Shown here piece by piece: positions 51,829 through 60,051 of a DNA stretch of 60,051 bases. The notes below the pieces were generated by a model, which saw only the letters and a program-made list of their open reading frames with translations, was not told the DNA's origin and searched no databases. A program made the translations under genes and the position numbers. The stretch comes from Butyriboletus loyo (lineage: Eukaryota > Basidiomycota > Agaricomycetes > Boletales > Boletaceae): positions 1 to 60,051 of the forward strand of contig JBBPSI010000155.1 of assembly GCA_038093515.1 (NCBI GenBank), given 5' to 3'. Position 1 is the first letter of the stretch; each line of letters starts with the position of its first letter.

Positions 51829-52733
51829 ACATATATTAGGATTATATAATAGTGGGTCTCAAGCATGACCACCAGTTGGCCAAATAGTGACTGATGTATC
51901 AAAAATTAGTCACTCGCTACAGTGGTGGGTTTCAGGCTCCGACTCAATCATTCTAAGTGGAGTTTTAACCTAACCTAACAGCAAAAGAAGTTACCAAAAG
52001 TGTAGTCAAAAACACTTAGGGCCGAGTGGCATGTCCAATATTTAAAGCAGAGCATAAACATGCCATTTATTGAACTTTTCATGCTCCTCAGCCAAGCTTA
52101 TGTAAACAACTAGTTGGTCTTAGCTGGGCCAACTAGTTGGCCCAGCTAGTGTTTGAGACCTGCTAATATACTGATTACATAACATGTGTAGTCAGACTAT
52201 ATATGTACTTTGAACTCAGCTTATCTGAGTTCTAATCAATTGTGTTCTTACACCACTACATGCATACCAGCAAGCCTCTAACAATCAATCAGTGAGTACC
52301 TTTAGTACACCCTCACATGCACCCTTTCTACAGGTTATGAGCCCTGCAGTGCTCAGTTGAGCCTACTAGTGCAGTTGGAAACAATTTGCACAGTAGTGTT
52401 TCCTGATGCTAAGGTTAATTGGCTGCAGCACAAGTCAATGATGACTTGTGCTGGCTGGCTTATACTTTTGGCTGTTTCCTCCAGACTCCAATATGATGCA
52501 AAAAAATTGTTGTGATATGTTTCCCAGCACTCCAATTTGATCCTTCTGTAGAAAGGGTGCATGTGAGGATGTACTGAAGGTACTCACTGATTGATTGTTA
52601 GGGACTTGCTGGTATGCACATAGTGGTGTAAGAACAAGATTGATTAGAACTCAGATAAGCTGAGTTCAAAGTACATATATGGTCTGACTATATATGTTAT
52701 GTAATCAGTATATTATATAATTCTAATATATGT
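51829..52733. mobile_element. Foldback element with long inverted arms, right
   Basis: Mirror of 7319-8223, including the nested MITE. Confidence 0.75.
51852..52163. mobile_element. 312-bp MITE nested in the foldback arm, right
   Basis: Mirror of 7889-8200 with the same 5-bp duplications. Confidence 0.78.
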
Positions 52734-52905
52734 TCAACACCTTCTGCAGATTTTGGAGGATAAACCCATGTTGGGACTTTGCATTTCTGATTCAATTTGC
52801 ATTTTTCCATAGATCTTTTATTAACATTTCAATTTCTATCTTCACCAAATCTGACCTCATGTCCCAACCCTCAATGGCTCCAACTGGGTATCATGGTGGC
52901 CCACC

Positions 52906-54172
52906 ATGTTGGCTCACATCAGAGCCACTGGCAACACCTGGATCTTTGAATTCTCAAAGCCTGCCACCCTTGACACATCCTCTAGCAATGAAAATCACAA
53001 CAATTACATTGCCTGGACCAAGGCCAATGACATGAATGCCAGCACCATCATGTGCCATCTCTTCTCTGTGCTCCAAGCAAAATATGGAATGGAGAGCTTG
53101 GCCTCCCAGTTGATCAAGGCCCTCAAAGAGGAATTTGTGATGACTGGGATTGCAGTGGCATACACAATCTTCAAGGAGTTGATGGACATGCAAGTGCCCT
53201 CCCCCTGTCACCCTACACCTGCCCTTTCCAAGATCGAAACAATGTTCACTTGTCTTCAGACAGTGGGATGCCCCATTTCCAACAATGTCCAGGCCATGAT
53301 GCTTCTGGCTAAACTACCCATGTCCATGGATGTGGTGGCCCAGATGATTGCTCAGGGAAAAGATGCTGCAGGAAAAGTGAAGGTCCCTACCATTGCCAAG
53401 ATACATGCAGCTGTGGTCCTGTCATGGGACCAGCACCATCTCTCAGGCAAGAAGAAAGGTAACCACCAAGCACAATCTAACACAATAAGTTCAGTGAAGC
53501 AACAGGGGGAAACCCCTACTTTGCAGCAGCAGCAGCAGGGAAATAGGGGAGATAAGGAGAAGAAAAAGATTTGGCATGGACACAAAGGCAAGGGTAAATG
53601 TTATGCTTGTGGTGCTAACAACTAGACTTCAGGTAGCACTCGAGAGTAGCTACTAGACTTCTTGGAAGGAATCTCAGACTATGTCCAAGTGTGCACACTT
53701 AGAGTCTGGAGTGAAGGAGTTGCTAGCAAGTAGATTGTGTAGAACTAGATGGGTTTTACATGTGTACATCACTGATATTTATACTAGGGCAGTCTGCACA
53801 CAGATTGTGCCTATAAGAGGTGGTAGGAGTAATAGTGAGTCAGAATCGTGTCACTATGAGTCAGAAGTCAAAAGGGGAATATGACTCTAGAAGAGTTTAG
53901 AGTGAAATGGAAACAGCATATGAAAGAGGAGCATAATGACTAAGTGAAGAGTAGTCAATAGTTGGTAAGTAGTATCTGGCATAGAAGTGTAGCCATTGGG
54001 CCCACTGTAGTTTGAAGAGAAGGGAAAAATAGGGGCTAACTATAACAGTAAACAGGACCAAGTCCACCTCACCTCTGCTGCCATCTTTGACAGTCCCCCC
54101 ACCATGTTGATTTCCCTCATGCCCAGTGATCAACCCATGGCTCCTCACCCATTAACCTGTGCAGTTATACCA
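52906..54172 (+). pseudogene. Copia-type gag fragment split by a solo LTR, right
   Basis: Mirror of the left fragment. The coding part is 52906-53598, interrupted by the LTR, and resumes at 54048 for about 40 codons before a stop. Confidence 0.75.
53599..54047 (-). repeat. Solo LTR related to the gypsy LTR, right
   Basis: Mirror of 6005-6453 with the same flanking 5-bp duplication, which reads GTAAA on the plus strand here. Confidence 0.85.
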
Positions 54173-55276
54173 GGGGAAACAAGGCCTGCCTGCTGATACT
54201 CATATCCAGCAGATGTTTTCTCTTGCCAAAAGGCTTGAGACCCTCCTGCCAGACTATCCAGGTACTGGACACCACATTACTGCTACCATCCCCACTTCCC
54301 ACCACTCCCAAAATCAATTGGGATTTCTCTGATGACAACAAACCACCAGTGAAACATAAGCATTTGAGAAGCTTCTGTAACAAGGAGCTAATCATGCCAT
54401 CTGCTCCTGTACCAGCAGAGACTGGGACACTGAGGACTTCATCAATGTGTACAGTTCAGTCAGGTGGCCCTCTGATGATAAAGATTGATTCCTATCAATG
54501 GCTAAGGCATTTCTCCCAGAAGATTTTTTCAGAATTGGTAAAGTCTGAGCAGGTGCACTGAGGGCAATGAAGGATGCAAGGGTGAACATATCAGTGGAAA
54601 GACTCACTGATAACACAAGAGTGAAAGTATTGCAAACAGGTATACTTGAAGAATATAAGGAGCAAGGCTCAACTTAGAGATATCACAGTAGTGGTGATAG
54701 AACTGAAAGATCTAAAGAAAAGTGACAAGCCATAAGGGCTGTTTTTTATACAGTACAAGAGTGTTTGTACTTGTATTCTGTATAGTACCTATATAAGGTT
54801 AGGTATGAACCATATGACAATATGTTAGAGATAAGAGATAAGACTAAGCATATCATCCAATAGCATAGTAAGAGCTATTTGTAATGAGACAAGCGTGACA
54901 GAGTCTAGACAATGATGTCATATAGACCAGTCTGGAAACGTAGTGGCTGTAAGTGAAATACATAAATAGAACACTACCATTTCAACAGATTTGCCTAATA
55001 TCAATTTGAGGTTAGTATCATTTTGATCCTCTTCAGATGCTTGCTTACAAACATTGGTTGACTCCTACTTCTGTGGTGATCCCATAGTTTATAGTATGGT
55101 AGCATTGGTGAATGTAGTAGGTACAGTGGCTCAAAAAACTGTCTGCATGTTTGCATGTTTTACATTAAATATCACTCAATGCAATAACCCCTGATCCTAA
55201 CCCTAGGTAGTGGGTGTATGAAATAGGGTACCCACCCTTGGCCTTCTATTGGCCCTGGAATCAGGTAATATGGATA

Positions 55277-56551
55277 AGGCTTGATGGAATTTCAGCTATT
55301 TTAAAATGACAGGTCATGTGGACAGTTTTTTGACTTTACAAAAATCAAACTATCTAGTATTTGGTATGAGCTCCCTTGACCTTGATAACTGCTTCAACTC
55401 TTCTGGGCATGCTTTCTATCCATTTGTGACACTGTTCCACAGAAATGTTCCCCCACTCTACCACCACCCTCTCCCATAATTGATGAACTCCTGTAGGAGC
55501 ACTATTACATATAAGCTGAGAGACAACTTTTGAGGTGATTCCAAGTGTGTTCAATGGGGTTGAGGTCTGGAGATTGTGCAGGCCAATCCAGAAGCTTGAT
55601 TCCTTGCTTCTCAAACCAATTCTGGGCTCTTTTGGAGGTATGTTTGGGATCATTATTCTGCTGAAAAATGATATCATGTTGAGAAATTCCAGATTTCTCC
55701 ATGTGTTATAGCAATTCTTCCTCTAGAATTTACACATACTGTTCACCATCCATCCTCCCCTCAACCTCACTTAAAGCCCCCACTCCATTGACCCTATACC
55801 ATTAGGAAACTTGCTCCAAACTTGACTGTACCTTTAATCTCTCTGATAGTTAGGCCCTCTCTCTTCTTTTTCCACACATACACTCCTGTCCATCTGACCC
55901 AATTCTATTTATTTTGGTCTCATCTGACCAAATAATCCTCTTCCAGTCCTTATTGATACTTGAGAGCAAAGGCAAATCATCTTTTTCTAGGGCTGATTGG
56001 AAGAAGACATTTCTTCTTCTTCATCACAGCCTTTAAATGCACCCTCCTTGAGGTCTTTTCTCACTGTATGGGAGGTTCAATGATGGAATTGATGAAATTT
56101 ATAGCCTGGACTGCATTTTTGGCCTTGCCAGTAATGATTTGCTGGACAATAGCACATTTGTTGATAGGAGTAAGCTTAGAAGGACAGCCAGCATGAAGCT
56201 TCTCCTTGTCAGGTTGGATCTCTTGGAGTACCCTAGCCACAGTAGACTTCCCTAGGCCAGTCTGGGAGGCAATCTTCCTAGTTGAAAGGCCAAGAGAGGA
56301 GAGAGAGATAATATTTTGTCTTAGAGAGGTGAAAATGGATTTCATGGTAATGGTGAGAAAATAAACATAGGAGGATGGGATTTATATATGTTGGCTGACA
56401 CTCAGTTACATAAAGGTGACATAATAGGACCCTTGATGGATGTATGTAATGATATTACAGCATCTAGGGTCTAATATATGTGATCAAAACTTAAAGTCAA
56501 AAAACTGTCTGCATGACCTGTCATTTTAAAATAGCTGACATTCCATCATGC
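55277..56551 (-). mobile_element. Degenerate Tc1/mariner-like element, right
   Basis: Mirror of 3501-4775. It differs from the left copy at three positions (55526, 55846, 55847), and the transposase lesions are shared. Confidence 0.8.
55505..56345 (-). pseudogene. Tc1-like transposase pseudogene, right
   Basis: Mirror of the left pseudogene with the same stop, frame breaks and Asp-to-Asn change. One extra missense difference (KSCLSAYM here, KRCLSAYM on the left). The damage therefore predates the arm duplication. Confidence 0.85.
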
Positions 56552-56978
56552 TGTTACGCTGGGCGCTAACAATTGAACAGCGAGGAGGCACTCTGGAGTG
56601 GCCTCGAGACTCGAGAGACGATTCTGGAGTGAGTCTCAGACTATGTCTTAGTGCGCACACTAAGAGTCTGGAAGTGATACTAATTGCTAGCAGGAAGCTG
56701 CGTAGAACTAGATAAAGTACAGGGTGTAAAGACAGTGGCTTTATACTACTGAGGTCTGCGCACAGACCATGCTCCCTAATCAGGTCGCGAGAGCAAAAGT
56801 ACAAATGAGGAAGAAACACTCTAGAATGTTCCAGAGTGTGAAAGAAAGCGCGTCCGTGCGCGGGAAGTGATGACTAAGCTAGAGCGGCTCATACCGCTCA
56901 ACGGGCACTAGCAAAAGGCTAGGCGAGTGAAGTAGTCCTAACGGTAATGGAGAGAAAAAGTATACCACTACCGTAACA
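56552..56978 (-). repeat. Gypsy 3' LTR (427 bp), right
   Basis: Mirror of the left LTR with the same ends. It differs from the left copy by one base (56736). Confidence 0.88.
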
Positions 56979-57029
56979 TTACCCCCTTCCCATGGTGGAG
57001 ACTCCGACTCCACAACTTGAATACTCCCT

Positions 57030-58301
57030 TCACTGAGACGCTCCCTCGTTGAAGTCGTAGTCGTAAGGATCGTCGGCAGGTAACTCCGCCCATGCGTCGT
57101 CCCGGAACGTGCAATTGGCGACGATATGGCCAACGGCGCCGCATAAGCCGCAGACGCGTTCTGGGCAAAACTCCTGTATATGACCAGGGGCGATGCGGCG
57201 ACAGAACGGACAGGTGTAGTTGGGACACTCCCTGCGGAAGTGGCCGACGGTCCCGCACTCGAAGCAGAGTTGCGGGCGGACGAGGCGAGGTCGAGTAAGG
57301 TTCGGGCTGGGATCAGGGGATCTATCGTCGACGACGATAGGGGAATCACGAGTGCCCCGACCAGCGAGGTAGGGGGGCGGCGGTCCGTAGGAAGAGTCAT
57401 TAGAGCTACCAGCTGCGGCGGCAGGGGTAGTGGCACGGGGAATAAGTTGGATCGAGGGGGTTCCTCGACGAGTGGACGGTTGGGGGGTGACGGAGCGGAT
57501 GGCCCGATTGGCGATTCTACGTCCTGCGGCGGTAAGGGTGACTGACCCTGGGATGGCTCCGGCCTGGAGTAACGGTTGGCGAGGTTGGCGACGCACTGTA
57601 CGAGGCGGTAAGGGGGAGTGTCGACGAGCGACCTGGGGCTCGTCGACGTCGGTCCGAAAGGACTCCAAGGACTCCCCTGTGGTCTCACGAGAAGAGTCCG
57701 CTACCAACGTGGTTGCAGGTGACTCTCGAGCGGATGGCGCTGGAACAGGTACAGGCGAAGGAGATCTTGCCGGGGGAGGACGAGGCACTGGATTGGGGCC
57801 GCGAGCCATGGGACGGAGGTAGCCGATGCGGTCGGCGGAGTGAAGGTAAAATTGCCGCTCCCTAGGAGCAAGCGCGATGAGGATGGGACGGAGGACTGGA
57901 GCCAGAATACCTGGCAGGAGCTGATCGACCACATAGCCGAATCCTTCGGCGTGGAGGATATCGAGGGTGTAGCCCCTAGCCTCCATCAAGGAGGACTCAA
58001 GGGCGGCGGCATAAACGGGTGGCTGGTTGTCTGGGCACAGACGGGTGTGGACGGTGCGGGCGAGGGCGTAGGAGCGGTATAGAGAAGCGAGTGTGCGGAG
58101 GACATAGTCTCCGGTGAAGTCCATACGCTGCTCCAGGGCGTAGGTGGCGACAGGATTTTCGAGGACGGCGGCGTACAGTACGCGGCGGGAGGACACTGGA
58201 AGGCGAGAAGAGCGGACTGGGGGTTGCGGCGGAAGGGGAAGGTTCTCATTGTTGTCGTTGGCAGCAGAAGAAGCGTTGTTTTCGACTGGGGAGATGGACA
58301 T
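57030..58301 (-). CDS. Zinc-knuckle protein downstream of gypsy pol, right copy
   Basis: Mirror of 1751-3022 with an identical 423-aa product: a basic Pro/Ser/Arg-rich middle and three C-terminal Cys/His knuckles. It sits between pol and the LTR of the right-arm gypsy element. Confidence 0.8.
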   Translation of the reverse strand: MSISPVENNASSAANDNNENLPLPPQPPVRSSRLPVSSRRVLYAAVLENPVATYALEQRMDFTGDYVLRTLASLYRSYALARTVHTRLCPDNQPPVYAAALESSLMEARGYTLDILHAEGFGYVVDQLLPGILAPVLRPILIALAPRERQFYLHSADRIGYLRPMARGPNPVPRPPPARSPSPVPVPAPSARESPATTLVADSSRETTGESLESFRTDVDEPQVARRHSPLPPRTVRRQPRQPLLQAGAIPGSVTLTAAGRRIANRAIRSVTPQPSTRRGTPSIQLIPRATTPAAAAGSSNDSSYGPPPPYLAGRGTRDSPIVVDDRSPDPSPNLTRPRLVRPQLCFECGTVGHFRRECPNYTCPFCRRIAPGHIQEFCPERVCGLCGAVGHIVANCTFRDDAWAELPADDPYDYDFNEGASQ

Positions 58302-58310
58302 TTTCGAGTG

Positions 58311-60050
58311 TTACTGCGAAGATGGGGAGGGAAAGTCTTTGGGGTGGCGCAGTTTATAAGCCTTGAGCAAGGCCTGCGCATGGACCAGGTTCCCGTTTGG
58401 TTCCCAGGTGTTTTCTGCTGCGGAATATCCTTTCCAGGACACAAGGAACTGACGGCGTCCCTTCGAGCCGCGATGGGACAAGATCCGATCGATCTCGTAC
58501 TCTTCATCTCCGTCTATTTCTTCCGGAGGAGGGTTTGTGAAATTCGGGCCGTGTTCCGCAGTTTCGCGATAAGGGGTCAGGAGGGACGCATGGAAGACAT
58601 CGTGGATCTTCCATGTCGGTGGCAGTCGGAGCCTGTACGCCACAGGGGAGATAACCTGTGCGATCTCGAACGGTCCTTCCCTTCTAGGGGCGAGCTTCTT
58701 CGACGGGTACCTGAGTCGAAGGTTGCGCCCTTCCAGCCAAACCTTATCTCCAGTCTTCCACGGACGGAACTTGGACGAGATCCGTTCCTTCATCAGTCGC
58801 CGTGCTTTCTCATGGGCTTCTAATGCCTCCGTTCGGGCTCCCGTGAGTTCCGAGAGTCTGGACTCGAGGGCGGGGAGGAATGTCTTTCCGATTGGAGGAT
58901 AAGACCTCGGCTCATATCCGACCATCAGGGAGAACGGGGACACGTTCGTCGAGGAGTGCGTCATCGAGTTGTGGGAAAACTCGGCCATGGGGAGGAGCTC
59001 TGCCCAACGCTCGGGGTGACCATCGCAGAAGATTCGGAGATACGTCTCCAATTCTTGGTTGACTCGTTCGGTTTCACCGTCGGTCTGTGGGTGATATGCG
59101 GAAGAGAGGGCGAGGTCGTAATCGAGAAGTCTTGCGAGTTCCCTAGCAAACGCAGACGCGAACTGCGGGCCTCTGTCGGAGATGCAGCGGGAATGTAGGC
59201 CGAACCGAAGGAAGACGGTTTTGAAAAATAACTTGGCAACTCCTGCCGCGTCGATGTCTTTGTTGCAAGGGGAATAAATTACCCCCTTCGTAAGCCCATG
59301 GTCTACCACGACCATGACTGAATCATAACCCAGAGAGGGAGGGAGACCGGTGATGAGGTCGACCGAGACCTGTTCAAAAGGGCGAGAGGCCACGCTGGCC
59401 AGAGGGGTGAGAGGGGGCACGGTGGGGTGAGTATTAACCTTATGCGCTTGACATACGGCGCAGCCCGAGACGAAACGGCGGACCAAATTAGCCATGCCTG
59501 GCCACCAATAATCACGTTGCACCAGATTCTGGGTGCGGAATATTCCACCGTGACCTCCAGCGGGACTCTCGTGTAAGGACCGAATAAGGTCGACGCGTGC
59601 TTCCTCGGGGATGTAGCGCTTCTTGCGAAAGTACAGCTCTTTACCGTCGAAGTCCCAATCCCCAGCATTCATTTTGGGAAAGAGCGGGGAGTCTTCGTAA
59701 AGAGCCTGCATGCAACGCTTAATCATGGGGTCGCCGGGGGTGGAGGCGGCGATCTTTTCTGCAAGGGCGACGTCGATTTTGCGGGCGAAGAGATTTTCGG
59801 GGAGGAGAGTCACTTCCTGGTTGTCAGCGGAAGTGTCAACATCATCGCGGCGGGACAAGGCATCGGCCGGGCCCATCTGAGTACCCGGGATGTGATGGAA
59901 ATGCAGGTCGAAATCCTGCAGGAACATGAGCCAGCGTGCTTGCCGGCGAGACAATTTGTTGGGTTGGCGGAAGTACGTGAGATTCTTGTGGTCGGTAAGA
60001 ATCTCCACTTGATGGCCAGTACCTCGTAGGTAGTGGCGCCACTTGTTACG
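58311..60050 (-). CDS. Ty3/gypsy pol polyprotein, 3' part, right copy
   Basis: Mirror of the left copy, with an identical predicted protein from the end of RNase H through integrase to the chromodomain, truncated by the window edge. Two synonymous substitutions (58653, 58665) separate it from the left copy, so the two are not a literal re-reading of one consensus. Intact frame over 579 codons. Confidence 0.93.
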   Translation of the reverse strand, partial: RNKWRHYLRGTGHQVEILTDHKNLTYFRQPNKLSRRQARWLMFLQDFDLHFHHIPGTQMGPADALSRRDDVDTSADNQEVTLLPENLFARKIDVALAEKIAASTPGDPMIKRCMQALYEDSPLFPKMNAGDWDFDGKELYFRKKRYIPEEARVDLIRSLHESPAGGHGGIFRTQNLVQRDYWWPGMANLVRRFVSGCAVCQAHKVNTHPTVPPLTPLASVASRPFEQVSVDLITGLPPSLGYDSVMVVVDHGLTKGVIYSPCNKDIDAAGVAKLFFKTVFLRFGLHSRCISDRGPQFASAFARELARLLDYDLALSSAYHPQTDGETERVNQELETYLRIFCDGHPERWAELLPMAEFSHNSMTHSSTNVSPFSLMVGYEPRSYPPIGKTFLPALESRLSELTGARTEALEAHEKARRLMKERISSKFRPWKTGDKVWLEGRNLRLRYPSKKLAPRREGPFEIAQVISPVAYRLRLPPTWKIHDVFHASLLTPYRETAEHGPNFTNPPPEEIDGDEEYEIDRILSHRGSKGRRQFLVSWKGYSAAENTWEPNGNLVHAQALLKAYKLRHPKDFPSPSSQ

Positions 60051-60051
60051 G

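Overview
The window looks like nuclear DNA of a filamentous basidiomycete, probably an agaricomycete. Genes are packed on both strands and split by many introns of about 50-60 bp. Several families typical of these fungi are present: polyporopepsin-like aspartic proteases, a CHAT-domain protein, an F-box protein, a type-B carboxylesterase with nine introns, and chromodomain Ty3/gypsy elements. Species cannot be told from the sequence.

The dominating fact is the architecture. Bases 1-23141 and 36911-60051 are inverted copies of each other. Every arm base n pairs with base 60052-n, with no length difference. I found seven mismatches by eye, mostly by comparing reading frames, and non-coding differences may have been missed. 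Between the arms lies a 13,769-bp single-copy spacer. The palindrome reaches both window ends, inside a gypsy pol gene, so its outer limits are not seen. At the right arm/spacer junction a decayed aspartic-protease pseudogene runs uninterrupted across the border. At the left junction the same pseudogene is cut. The right arm is therefore probably the original and the left arm the inverted copy, if the structure is not an assembly product.

Each arm, from centre outward, carries: the aspartic-protease pseudogene; an intact secreted aspartic protease; a broken CHAT-domain gene; a relic of a halogenase 3' end; an intact type-B carboxylesterase (10 exons, 527 aa); a nicotinamidase (PNC1 type); tRNA-Gly(GCC); a Bud4/anillin-like gene (8 exons, 1487 aa, one GC-AG intron); and about 8.5 kb of nested transposable elements. 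The elements are a foldback element holding a 312-bp MITE, a copia gag split by a solo LTR with TSD TTTAC, a dead Tc1-like element, and the 3' part of a gypsy element with its LTR and an extra zinc-knuckle ORF downstream of pol.

The spacer holds an uncharacterised minus-strand gene and its decayed paralogue, which flank an F-box gene; a PDAT/LRO1-like acyltransferase; an intact flavin-dependent halogenase (9 exons, 555 aa); and a second intact aspartic protease.

The genes do not form an obvious single pathway. Nicotinamidase and Bud4 are housekeeping. PDAT belongs to lipid storage. The halogenase and secreted proteases belong to accessory metabolism and secretion. The lesions checked (CHAT nonsense codon, Tc1 lesions, relics) are shared by both arms, so the decay predates the arm duplication. 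Exon coordinates were worked out by hand from GT/GC-AG borders and reading-frame continuity.
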